NCBI GenBank assembly: GCA_947446975.1
Contig: CANFHM010000018.1
Coordinates: 1-40,414, forward strand
DNA from: Microthrixaceae bacterium
GTDB lineage: Bacteria > Actinomycetota > Acidimicrobiia > Acidimicrobiales > Acidimicrobilacustridaceae
DNA: 40,414 nucleotides
Reading direction: 5' to 3'
The notes under the pieces are model-generated. The model was given only the letters and a program-made list of their open reading frames with translations. It made no database searches and had not been told where the DNA came from. Shown here piece by piece: positions 34,154 to 40,414 of the stretch; within the stretch, counting starts at the first letter, position 1, and each line of letters begins with the position of its first letter. A program made the translations under genes and the position numbers.

Positions 34154-35011
34154 CTAGCGATCGGCGAGGCCGAACTTGGCCTTCAGGATCGCGTGGAAGT
34201 CCCGGGGGCCGAACATCACGAGTCTGGCGACGATCTCCGATGCTCGGCAGGTCACGGTGTCGCCCGGTGCGAGGTCGCCCATGGCCCGACCGTCGATGAC
34301 GAGCGCCGCTGGTCGATGATCGCTGACGGTGAGTCGGATCTCTGAATCGTCGTCGAGCACGAGTGTGCGGTCGAAGAGCATGTGCGGCGAGACCGGGGTG
34401 AGCAGCAGGGCACGATGCGTGGGTTCCACGATGGGTCCGCGAGCGGAGAAGGCGTAGGCGGTGGATCCTGTCGGGGTGGCCACGATCAGACCATCGGCGG
34501 CGTACGGGGTGAAGAACGAACCATCGAGCTCGACGTCGAGACGGACGGTGTTCCCGCTCGCGGTCTTCTCGACCACCGCCTCGTTGAGGGCGAGCACGAC
34601 GTCCGCGCTCGAGCCCTGGGAGGAGGAGATCACGACCTCCAGGAGCATCCGCTCCTCGAGGGTGTAGTCCCCGGCGAGGAACTTCTCGAGCGCGTCGCGC
34701 ACACCGTCGGGCTCGACATCGGTGAGATACCCCAGCTGACCGAAGTTCACCCCGATGATGGGCACTCCTCGTCGGGCGACCAGCGCCACGGTGCGCAGCA
34801 TCGTGCCGTCGCCACCGAGGCTGACAGCCACATCAGCGGTGTCGGCGAGCGACTCCTCGATGACCCCGTTGTCCGATCTGCCGAGCCGATGCGCATCGGT
34901 GGTCGGGAGGATGACCGCATGGCCCAGACCCTCGAGCCAGTCGATGGTGCTGCGGGCCACGGTGCTGGCCTCCGGGCGGTCCTGATGGGTGACGAGCGCG
35001 ATGACCGCCAT
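34154..35011 (-). CDS. nadK: NAD kinase
   Basis: A 285-residue NAD kinase. The SLGGDGTMLR motif (GGDGT at residues 66-70, with catalytic Asp68), the NE motif in ALNEAVVEK (about residue 147) and the TPTGSTAYAFSARGPIV motif (about residues 183-199) are all present. It phosphorylates NAD to NADP with ATP or polyphosphate. The start lies 1 base after the tlyA stop, and recN follows by 28 bases, the conserved tlyA-nadK-recN order. The ATG at 35011 is the first codon of the conserved N-terminus (MAVIALVTH). Confidence 0.97.
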   Translation of the reverse strand: MAVIALVTHQDRPEASTVARSTIDWLEGLGHAVILPTTDAHRLGRSDNGVIEESLADTADVAVSLGGDGTMLRTVALVARRGVPIIGVNFGQLGYLTDVEPDGVRDALEKFLAGDYTLEERMLLEVVISSSQGSSADVVLALNEAVVEKTASGNTVRLDVELDGSFFTPYAADGLIVATPTGSTAYAFSARGPIVEPTHRALLLTPVSPHMLFDRTLVLDDDSEIRLTVSDHRPAALVIDGRAMGDLAPGDTVTCRASEIVARLVMFGPRDFHAILKAKFGLADR

Positions 35012-35012
35012 G

Positions 35013-35915
35013 TCAGGGGTTCTCCGAAACTGCATCGACCGGGATCGGAGCCCTGAGGAAGGCGCCCGACCGCGGGGCGAGGTCGACGGCACCGGCGATG
35101 GCGTCGGCGATCGCCGGCTGATCGAGTCCGGATCCGGTGTCGGCGCCGGGGGCTCGACCCACGACGATGAACTCGACGTTGCCGTCGGAACCGGTGATGG
35201 GAGAGACCATGACCCCAATGATTGCCGCTGCGAGTCCGACCATGGCGCTCGTGACCTCCTCGAGCACCCGCGTCCAGATCGCCGGGTCGGTGATGATGCC
35301 GCGACCGCGGGCAGCTTCGGTGCGACCAGCCTCGAACTGCGGCTTCACGAGCAGCACGAACAGCGCATCGGGACGACACAGGGCGTAGATCGGTTCGAGC
35401 ACGAGGCGCAGCGAGATGAACGAGAGATCTCCGACCACCAGATCCGCGGCTCCACCGATGAGTTCCTCATCTGCGGACCGGACATTGGTGCGCTCCAGGT
35501 TGTGGACCCGCGGGTCGGCGACCAGTCGCTCATGGAGCTGGTTGTGGCCGACATCGAGCGCCACCACCTGTGCGGCCCCGTGCTGGAGCGCGCAATCGGT
35601 GAACCCGCCCGTGGAGGCTCCGACATCGAGCACCCGAGCGCCCACGAAGTGCTCTTCGAGTTCGAATCGGGTGATCGCCCCTTCGAGTTTGGCGCCGGCC
35701 CGACTCACGAACCGAGGGGGCGGACCGAGGATCTCGACCGCCTCGGCCGCATCGACCATGCGTGAGGCCTTGTGCGCCGGGGCTCCTCCGACGGTGACGC
35801 GCCCAGCGGTGATCTCGGCCTGCGCCCGCTCGCGACTGGGTGCCAGACCACGTCGTACGAGTTCAGCATCGAGACGTCTGCGGGCACCCACGGCGAGGAC
35901 GCTATCGGTCGCCAT
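35013..35915 (-). CDS. tlyA: TlyA-type 16S/23S rRNA 2'-O-methyltransferase
   Basis: A 300-residue TlyA-like protein. The N-terminal S4 RNA-binding domain (about residues 13-75, RRLDAELVRRGLAPSRERAQ) joins an FtsJ-like methyltransferase domain with VLDVGASTGGFTD as the SAM motif. The K-D-K-E catalytic tetrad appears as GAKLEG, VGDLSFISL, LVKPQFE and VEFIVVG. In mycobacteria it methylates 16S C1409 and 23S C1920 and confers capreomycin sensitivity; the same sites are likely here. Its start overlaps the end of the HAD gene by 14 bases. Confidence 0.94.
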   Translation of the reverse strand: MATDSVLAVGARRRLDAELVRRGLAPSRERAQAEITAGRVTVGGAPAHKASRMVDAAEAVEILGPPPRFVSRAGAKLEGAITRFELEEHFVGARVLDVGASTGGFTDCALQHGAAQVVALDVGHNQLHERLVADPRVHNLERTNVRSADEELIGGAADLVVGDLSFISLRLVLEPIYALCRPDALFVLLVKPQFEAGRTEAARGRGIITDPAIWTRVLEEVTSAMVGLAAAIIGVMVSPITGSDGNVEFIVVGRAPGADTGSGLDQPAIADAIAGAVDLAPRSGAFLRAPIPVDAVSENP

Positions 35916-36684
35916 CGGGAGCGGGAAGAGCCATGGGCACCAACGACAGCAGATCGTCAGCGACCAGATCGGCGGGAGGGTCGGTGGGGAGGTCGGCCGC
36001 CGAGGTGACCCCTGACAGCACGAGCCCGAACCGGAACCCCATGGCGACGGCGAACGCACCATCGGTGTCGGCCCTGTCCCCCACCACGATCCCGGTGTCG
36101 CCGATCGTGGCCCGCACGAGACGCGCCATCGGCTGATGTGGTTTGCCGGCGAGTTCGGCGCGGCGACCACTCGCGGTCGTGATGGACGCGAGGATCGACC
36201 CTGCACCGGGGATGGGGCCATCGGGTGTGGGATAGGTGGAGTCGGTGTTGGTGCCGATCAGCCGTGCGCCGTCGCGCACCGCGGTGGAGGCCACCTGCAT
36301 GCGCCTGTAGTCGAAGGTCCGATGGAAGCCCACCACGACCGCTTCCGCACCCCAGCCAGCGGCGTCGGGATCGCTCGCGTCGATGGTCTCGCATCCACGG
36401 CGGCCGAGTTCCTCGAGCACGCCCGGTCCGGCGCACACCATGACCCGGGTCCCCGGTTCGATGAGCGTGGCCGCCGCCATCGCCGAGGTGAGGACGAGAT
36501 CGCCGGCGTCGATGCCATGCCGTGCCAGTTTCTCGATCACCGAGGATCGCCGGGTGAACGAGTTGTTCGTGACGAAGGCGACCGTCTCACCCGCATCACG
36601 GAGTCGCTCGACCGCTTCAGCAGCGCCGGGGATCGGGGCGTCGCCGAGCCACACCACACCATCGAGATCGAGCACCCAGGCCAT
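35902..36684 (-). CDS. HAD-IIA (NagD-type) phosphatase
   Basis: A 260-residue HAD hydrolase of subfamily IIA. DLDGVVW with nucleophile Asp6 and general acid Asp8 lies at the very start. FVTNNSFTRR (about residues 38-47) is motif II. The lysine of AGKPHQPMA (about residue 178) is motif III, and VGDRADTDGAFAVAMG is motif IV. The cap lies between motifs II and III. M. tuberculosis has a similar phosphatase (Rv1692) just before tlyA; that one is reported to act on glycerol 3-phosphate. The C-terminal 14 bases overlap tlyA. Confidence 0.9.
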   Translation of the reverse strand: MAWVLDLDGVVWLGDAPIPGAAEAVERLRDAGETVAFVTNNSFTRRSSVIEKLARHGIDAGDLVLTSAMAAATLIEPGTRVMVCAGPGVLEELGRRGCETIDASDPDAAGWGAEAVVVGFHRTFDYRRMQVASTAVRDGARLIGTNTDSTYPTPDGPIPGAGSILASITTASGRRAELAGKPHQPMARLVRATIGDTGIVVGDRADTDGAFAVAMGFRFGLVLSGVTSAADLPTDPPADLVADDLLSLVPMALPAPDGDR

Positions 36685-36690
36685 GCGACG

Positions 36691-36696
36691 AGTATC
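36691..36696 (-). promoter_or_regulatory. -10 element, leaderless type, for the HAD gene
   Basis: On the minus strand GATACT, 6 bases before the ATG that begins at 36684. It would drive the HAD-tlyA-nadK-recN run. Confidence 0.4.
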
Positions 36697-36745
36697 CCAC
36701 TCCGATGGCCACCATCGGCCGGACAGCCAATGGTGGCCGATCTGC

Positions 36746-36751
36746 TAGACC
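36746..36751 (+). promoter_or_regulatory. weak -10 element for the DUF1015 gene
   Basis: TAGACC lies 6 bases before the GTG at 36758. The last base differs from TAnnnT. Confidence 0.35.
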
Positions 36752-36757
36752 AACCGG

Positions 36758-37963
36758 GTGCCAGCATTCGAACCGTTCCGCGGGATCCGCTACGACACGC
36801 GCACCCTCGATCCGTCGGCGGTGACCTCGCCGCCCTACGACGTGATCTCACCCGAGGATCGGCGTGCGCTCGTCGCCGGTTCCCCGCACAACGTGACGCT
36901 GATCGATCTTCCGGTGCCCGATGCCGATCGGCCGGGTATCGACCCCTACACCGACGCCGCGGCTCGACTGTCGCAGTGGCGGCGCGATCACGTGCTCATC
37001 ACCGACGAGCTCCCGTCGTTCACCATCCATCGGATGTCGTCTGTCGACGAGGACGGTGCACAACGGCACACCACGGGTGTCGTCGGCGCCCTGCGCCTGA
37101 GCTCCCCCGGCGAGGGCGAGATCCTCTGCCATGAGTACACGACCCCGAAGGCGAAGAGCGACCGTCTCGATCTGCTCGGCGCCACTGACGCCAACCTCTC
37201 GGCGGTCTGGGGGCTCTCCCCCGCCATCGGCCTCACCGAACTGCTCGAAGCGGAGGGTGCGCCGTCGATGGAGTTCGTCGCCGATGGTGTCACCCACTCC
37301 GTCTGGGTGGTCACCGATCCGGAGCGCATCTCGGCGATCCGCGCCGCCATCGAGCCCCATCCCGTCGTCATCGCCGATGGTCACCATCGGTATGAGACCT
37401 CGCTGGCCCATCGGGATCGGGTGCGCGGGACCAACGGCGCAGGCACCGCGGCCGATGCCGTGATGTGTTTCATCGTCGAACTGTCCGAGGCGCAGCTCAG
37501 CGTCGGACCGATCCATCGACTGGTGCGTGGGCTCGATCCGGCCACCGATCTGCTCGAGACCCTCGGCGCGTACTTCCAGATCGAACCCTTCGATGCGCCA
37601 GCCACCGGCGTGGTCCGGGCGCTCGAGCACGCCGGCGCGCTCGCGCTGGTGCTGCCGGAAGCCGACCTCCTGCTCCGGCCCCGTCCGGAGATGTTCGATG
37701 GGGTCCGGGATCTCGATTCGAGTCGTCTCGACCATGCGCTGGCCGGGCTCGACGGGATCGAGGTCACCTACCAGCATGGGGTCGGGAACATCCGTGAGGC
37801 CGTATCGTCCGGCGCCGCCGAGTTCGGCGTGCTGCTTCGTCCGGTCACGGTGCCCCAGATCATCGAGATCGCCGAGGGTGGCGAGCGGATGCCTCCGAAG
37901 AGCACCTTCTTCTTCCCGAAGCCGCCGACGGGCATCGTGATCCGGAGTCTGCTGGACGACTGA
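36758..37963 (+). CDS. DUF1015 family protein
   Basis: A 401-residue DUF1015 protein, full length. FEPFRGIRYD at the start, SPPYDVISPEDR (about residues 24-35), the VIADGHHRYETSL motif (about residues 205-217) and GVGNIREAV near the end are the family signatures. DUF1015 is widespread in bacteria; some are called SerK-like because the archaeal ADP-dependent serine kinase belongs to the superfamily. Activity here is unknown. It is the only plus-strand gene in the core block and is divergent from the HAD gene. A tandem 11-base repeat begins directly at its stop. Confidence 0.88.
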   Translation: MPAFEPFRGIRYDTRTLDPSAVTSPPYDVISPEDRRALVAGSPHNVTLIDLPVPDADRPGIDPYTDAAARLSQWRRDHVLITDELPSFTIHRMSSVDEDGAQRHTTGVVGALRLSSPGEGEILCHEYTTPKAKSDRLDLLGATDANLSAVWGLSPAIGLTELLEAEGAPSMEFVADGVTHSVWVVTDPERISAIRAAIEPHPVVIADGHHRYETSLAHRDRVRGTNGAGTAADAVMCFIVELSEAQLSVGPIHRLVRGLDPATDLLETLGAYFQIEPFDAPATGVVRALEHAGALALVLPEADLLLRPRPEMFDGVRDLDSSRLDHALAGLDGIEVTYQHGVGNIREAVSSGAAEFGVLLRPVTVPQIIEIAEGGERMPPKSTFFFPKPPTGIVIRSLLDD

Positions 37964-38007
37964 GTCCCGACTGGGTCCAGACTGCGTCCCGACTGCGTCC
38001 CGACTGC
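37964..38007. repeat. tandem repeat, four copies of an 11-base unit
   Basis: GTCCCGACTGG, GTCCAGACTGC, GTCCCGACTGC and GTCCCGACTGC follow each other without gaps from the base after the DUF1015 stop codon. The last copy continues into CGGGAC to form a hairpin. The 11-base period equals about one helical turn. Confidence 0.8.
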
Positions 38008-38012
38008 GGGAC
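37997..38012. terminator. hairpin at the end of the tandem repeat
   Basis: GTCCCG at 37997-38002 pairs with CGGGAC at 38007-38012 around ACTG. Earlier repeat copies offer the same left arm, giving alternative stems. Confidence 0.45.
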
Positions 38013-38031
38013 GACGGGGCCCCGGACGCGC

Positions 38032-38061
38032 AACGGGGCGACGCCGAAGCGCCGCCCCGTT
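38032..38061. terminator. strong hairpin between convergent genes
   Basis: AACGGGGCG at 38032-38040 pairs perfectly with CGCCCCGTT at 38053-38061 around a 12-base loop. It lies 17 bases after the aldolase stop on the minus strand and would also end DUF1015 transcripts. Confidence 0.65.
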
Positions 38062-38077
38062 CCATGCGTGACCCGGA

Positions 38078-39133
38078 TCAGGCGACCGTGACGGTCCCGT
38101 CGAGATAGACGTCCTGGATCGCGTTGAGCAGTTCGACGCCCTCTGCCATCGGGCGCTGGAACGCCTTGCGACCGGAGATCAGGCCGGTTCCGCCGGCACG
38201 CTTGTTGATGACCGCCGTGCGCACGGCGTCGGCGAGATCGGATGCGCCCTTCGACTCACCACCGGAGTTGATGAGTCCGATTCGACCCATGTAGCAGTTG
38301 GCCACCTGCCAGCGGGCGTAGTCGATGGGGTTGTCGGGGACTAGATCGCCGTAGACGAGCTTGGAGGTCTTGCCGTAGCCGCTCAGCGCGTTGTAGCCAC
38401 CGTTCTTCGTGGGCAGCTTCTGCTTGATGATGTCGGCCTCGATGGTGACGCCGAGGTGATTGGCCTGGGCGGTGAGATCGGCGGAGTCGTGGTAGTCCAC
38501 GCCGTCCACCTTGAACCCGTCGTTGCGGAGGTAGCACCACAGCACGGTGAACATCCCGAGCTCATGCGCCCGGTGGAACGCCTCGGCGACCTCGATGATC
38601 TGGCGATGCGACTGCGGGGAGCCGAAATAGATCGTGGCACCCACACCGGCAGCGCCGAGCTCGAAGGCCTCATCGACCGAGCCGAACATGATCTGGTCGT
38701 ACTCGTTCGGGTAGGTGACGAGTTCGTTGTGGTTGATCTTCACGATGAACGGGATCTTGTGGGCGTACTGACGAGAGCACAGGCCGAGGACACCGAAGGT
38801 GGTGGCCACGGCGTTGCAGCCACCCTCGATGGCGAGTTCGACGATGTTCTTCGGATCGAAGTAGATCGGATTCGGGGCGAACGAGGCCGCGCCCGAGTGC
38901 TCGATCCCCTGATCGACCGGGAGGATCGAGACGTACCCGGTGTCGGCGAGTCGGCCATGGCCGAACATGCTCTGCAGGTTGCGCAGCACCTGGGGTGAAC
39001 GGTCGCTGAGCGCATAGACGCGATCGACGATGTCACCGCCGGGAAGGGTGAGCAGATCCCGGGGGATCCCGGTGCAGGAATAGGAAAGCAGTGCCTCGGC
39101 GTCATCGCCCAGGAGGCCTTGGATGTCGGTCAT
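38078..39133 (-). CDS. class I fructose-bisphosphate aldolase (DhnA/FbaB type)
   Basis: A 351-residue aldolase of the archaeal/DhnA class I type. [14 protein letters not shown] (near residue 70) is the family hallmark with the first Asp. [11 protein letters not shown] carries a conserved Lys, and [15 protein letters not shown] holds the Schiff-base lysine region. [14 protein letters not shown] and [11 protein letters not shown] are the phosphate-binding loops. It splits or forms fructose 1,6-bisphosphate in glycolysis and gluconeogenesis. GAGGAG precedes the ATG. A 7-base-arm hairpin lies in the leader. The gene stands alone on the minus strand after the SSB-like gene. Confidence 0.93.
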   Translation of the reverse strand: MTDIQGLLGDDAEALLSYSCTGIPRDLLTLPGGDIVDRVYALSDRSPQVLRNLQSMFGHGRLADTGYVSILPVDQGIEHSGAASFAPNPIYFDPKNIVELAIEGGCNAVATTFGVLGLCSRQYAHKIPFIVKINHNELVTYPNEYDQIMFGSVDEAFELGAAGVGATIYFGSPQSHRQIIEVAEAFHRAHELGMFTVLWCYLRNDGFKVDGVDYHDSADLTAQANHLGVTIEADIIKQKLPTKNGGYNALSGYGKTSKLVYGDLVPDNPIDYARWQVANCYMGRIGLINSGGESKGASDLADAVRTAVINKRAGGTGLISGRKAFQRPMAEGVELLNAIQDVYLDGTVTVA

Positions 39134-39151
39134 GCCACTCCTCGATCGCCA

Positions 39152-39170
39152 CGATGCGTCTGTCGCATCG
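39152..39170. promoter_or_regulatory. inverted repeat in the aldolase leader
   Basis: CGATGCG at 39152-39158 and CGCATCG at 39164-39170 are perfect inverted copies around TCTGT, 19-37 bases before the aldolase ATG. It may be an operator or a leader hairpin. Confidence 0.45.
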
Positions 39171-39217
39171 GTTCCATCTGACCGCAGGAGCCTAGGCGCG
39201 CCAGCACCCCCGACGAT

Positions 39218-39691
39218 TCACTCCGAGGGGGTGATCGGATCCAGCGCCGCAGCGACTGCCGCACGGATCCGAGCGGAGGAACGGGCCGTGGTGATGGAGG
39301 AGGCGACGACCTCGGTGCGACTCAGCGTCGCCCCACCGGACCGGAAGAACCGACGACGGACACGACCGATGGCGACGACGTCATCGCCATCGTCGAGACG
39401 CAGCGCCTGTGCCGGCGGATCGAACCAGACGACCGGGACGGTCTCGGAGCTGCCCTCGATCGGGCGGATGGTCAGATCGGCGGTGAGCAGCACCGAGCCG
39501 GATGCGAGCACCCGGTGTTCGGGCATGCGGCTGAGACGACCTCGCAGGATCACGATGTTGGTTCCCTCGGCGACACCGGCCGCAGATCGGGCGACGACGC
39601 CCCGATCACTGACCGTGCGTCGGGGAGCCGGGCCGATGGTCGGTGGTGACGTGACAGCGGCGAGCGGCGTGGATGTGGATCGACGGGACAT
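39218..39691 (-). CDS. single-stranded DNA-binding-like protein (OB fold)
   Basis: A 157-residue protein with an SSB-like OB-fold core. NIVILRGRLSRMPEHRVLASG (about residues 44-64) and the VPVVWFDPPAQALRLDDGDDVVAIGRV segment (about residues 85-111) match the N-V-x-L-x-G-R-x and D-x-V-x-V-x-G-x strands of SSB. The acidic D-x-I-P-F tail of true SSB is missing, as in accessory actinobacterial copies. A disordered basic N-terminus (about residues 1-40) and an Ala-rich helix at the C-terminus complete it. GGAGG lies 4 bases before the ATG. A perfect 22-base palindrome sits just upstream. It may bind single-stranded DNA or act in recombination; the role is not established. Confidence 0.78.
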   Translation of the reverse strand: MSRRSTSTPLAAVTSPPTIGPAPRRTVSDRGVVARSAAGVAEGTNIVILRGRLSRMPEHRVLASGSVLLTADLTIRPIEGSSETVPVVWFDPPAQALRLDDGDDVVAIGRVRRRFFRSGGATLSRTEVVASSITTARSSARIRAAVAAALDPITPSE

Positions 39692-39711
39692 GGGACCTCC
39701 CCAGGAACGCA

Positions 39712-39733
39712 GCCGACAGTTCGAACTGTCGGC
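39712..39733. promoter_or_regulatory. perfect 22-base palindrome upstream of the SSB-like gene
   Basis: GCCGACAGTTC followed directly by GAACTGTCGGC is a perfect palindrome with no spacer, 21-42 bases before the SSB-like ATG. It looks like an operator. The core GTTCGAAC shares letters with the LexA box (GAAC-n4-GTTC) but in the opposite arrangement, so it is not an SOS box. Confidence 0.6.
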
Positions 39734-39775
39734 CGAAGACAGGAGGGGGAAGTGACCGGACCCTACGCGACGACT

Positions 39776-39786
39776 GTGACAGTCAC
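39776..39786. promoter_or_regulatory. short palindrome in the same intergenic region
   Basis: GTGAC-A-GTCAC, 43 bases beyond the 22-base palindrome. It could be a second regulator site, but this length occurs by chance. Confidence 0.3.
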
Positions 39787-39811
39787 TGCGTCGTGACCCG
39801 CGAGCCGCCGA

Positions 39812-40414
39812 CTAGCGAAGTGAGCGGAGGCGCGACGAGACGTCGGCGAAATCCGGATCGACGGCACGGATCCGGGAGAACAGCTGCCTGGCCTTGGGGA
39901 CATCGCCTGCCCGCTCGTAGAGATCAGCGAGTGCATAGGCCCGGCGCAGATGATGCACCTGCGGACGCTTCGGGAAGGACCACCCCTGCTCGAGCACGCG
40001 GATCGCGTCGACGAGGCGCTCTCGGTCAGCGAGGGAGCCGGCCATCACGATCCGGCCCTCGGTGACGATCTCCGCACTCGGCGACACCTGACGCACCTCG
40101 GTCCAGCATTCCTCGACGAGCGCCCACTGACGCAGTGCTCGATAGCAGTCAGCCAGCACCGGAAGCTGATCGGTGGATCGAGAGATCTGCCGATACGCCT
40201 CGAGTTCCTTCGCGGCCAGCTTCCACTTCTCCTGCCGGTAGAGAGTGAGGCCGTACAGCTCTCGCACCGCCGGCACGGTGGGTGCCTCATCGACCAGCTT
40301 CTTGAGGATCTTCGCCGCGTCGGCGAAACGATCCTCCTCGAAATGCTCCGCCGCTTCGGCGAGCCGCCGCTCCACCCGTTCACGACGGGCGTTCGGGACG
40401 GCCTTCGCCAGCTG
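39812..40414 (-). CDS. TPR-containing protein, 5' end outside window
   Basis: The frame is open from the right window edge to the stop at 39812, so the start lies beyond 40414; a GTG at 40375 is inside the conserved region and unlikely to be the start. The visible 200 residues are helical tetratricopeptide-like repeats: FADAAKILKKLVDEAP, LYGLTLYRQEKWKLAAKELEAY, and near the end LADLYERAGDVPKARQLFSRI. The family matches the conserved actinobacterial protein (Rv1691-like) next to the HAD-tlyA-nadK-recN cluster. Partner unknown; TPR proteins mediate protein contacts. Confidence 0.82.
   Translation of the reverse strand, partial: QLAKAVPNARRERVERRLAEAAEHFEEDRFADAAKILKKLVDEAPTVPAVRELYGLTLYRQEKWKLAAKELEAYRQISRSTDQLPVLADCYRALRQWALVEECWTEVRQVSPSAEIVTEGRIVMAGSLADRERLVDAIRVLEQGWSFPKRPQVHHLRRAYALADLYERAGDVPKARQLFSRIRAVDPDFADVSSRLRSLR

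Noticed and set aside
37964-38007. Reading the 11-base tandem repeats as a CRISPR array
   Set aside because: There are no spacers between units, units are too short, and no cas gene is near.
39712-39733. Reading the 22-base palindrome as a LexA SOS box
   Set aside because: Actinobacterial SOS boxes have GAAC, four bases, then GTTC. Here the halves are in the reverse order and touch each other.
39752-39796. A 14-codon plus-strand frame starting GTG after a perfect-looking AGGAGGGGGA
   Set aside because: It is very short, lies in a region that reads as promoter for a minus-strand gene, and its peptide has no sign of function.

Overview
The window comes from a G+C-rich actinobacterial chromosome. 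The base composition is roughly two-thirds G+C by eye. It carries several Actinobacteria-typical families: F420-linked oxidoreductases, a mycothiol-type maleylpyruvate isomerase-fold protein, an NDMA-type zinc alcohol dehydrogenase, and the block tlyA-nadK-recN-pyrG-NUDIX-xerD. The mix of amidohydrolase, sulfatase, acyl-CoA ligase, P450 and SDR genes fits an environmental heterotroph, perhaps of class Acidimicrobiia; that placement is inference. I see no tRNA, rRNA, CRISPR array, insertion sequence or prophage. No gap between genes exceeds 300 bases, and nearly every base is coding or short regulatory DNA.

Left part (1 to about 24,500) is accessory metabolism. It opens with the end of a PLP-dependent decarboxylase. 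Next come a nitroreductase, a maleylpyruvate isomerase-fold/YkgJ pair, a membrane O-acyltransferase fused to an SGNH domain, an F420-dependent LLM oxidoreductase, a second cysteine-cluster protein, a deazaflavin-dependent nitroreductase and a DoxX-like membrane protein. An amidohydrolase follows, preceded by two operator-like palindromes, then an SDR, an endonuclease/exonuclease/phosphatase protein and a small membrane protein. A three-gene minus-strand operon holds an acyl-CoA ligase, a lipocalin-like protein and a CxxC protein. After a DUF4232 lipoprotein, a HupE/UreJ protein and a sulfatase come a divergent MarR/YceI pair with two matching operators, a nitronate monooxygenase-P450 operon, and a divergent alcohol dehydrogenase/ketosteroid-isomerase-like operon.

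Middle part (24,500 to 28,400) holds a zinc-tail protein, a single-span membrane protein, a Bax-inhibitor-1 family protein, a Rieske ferredoxin-like protein, a beta-carbonic anhydrase and the divisome ABC pair ftsE-ftsX.

Right part (28,500 to 40,414) is mostly core genes on the minus strand: an HD-domain protein, a DksA/TraR zinc protein, xerD, a NUDIX hydrolase, pyrG, recN, nadK, tlyA, a HAD phosphatase, a class I aldolase, an SSB-like protein and a TPR protein cut by the window end. A DUF1015 gene on the plus strand interrupts the run. Many genes touch or overlap by a few bases, as in translationally coupled operons.

The most interesting signals are four. The alcohol dehydrogenase/isomerase pair keeps all three ketosteroid isomerase catalytic residues. 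Two divergent or upstream regions carry well-formed paired operators, for MarR/YceI and the amidohydrolase. About ten genes have a TAnnnT hexamer 6 to 8 bases before the start codon, which points to leaderless mRNAs. A perfect 22-base palindrome lies in front of the SSB-like gene. No clearly new multi-gene defence or biosynthetic system is visible.
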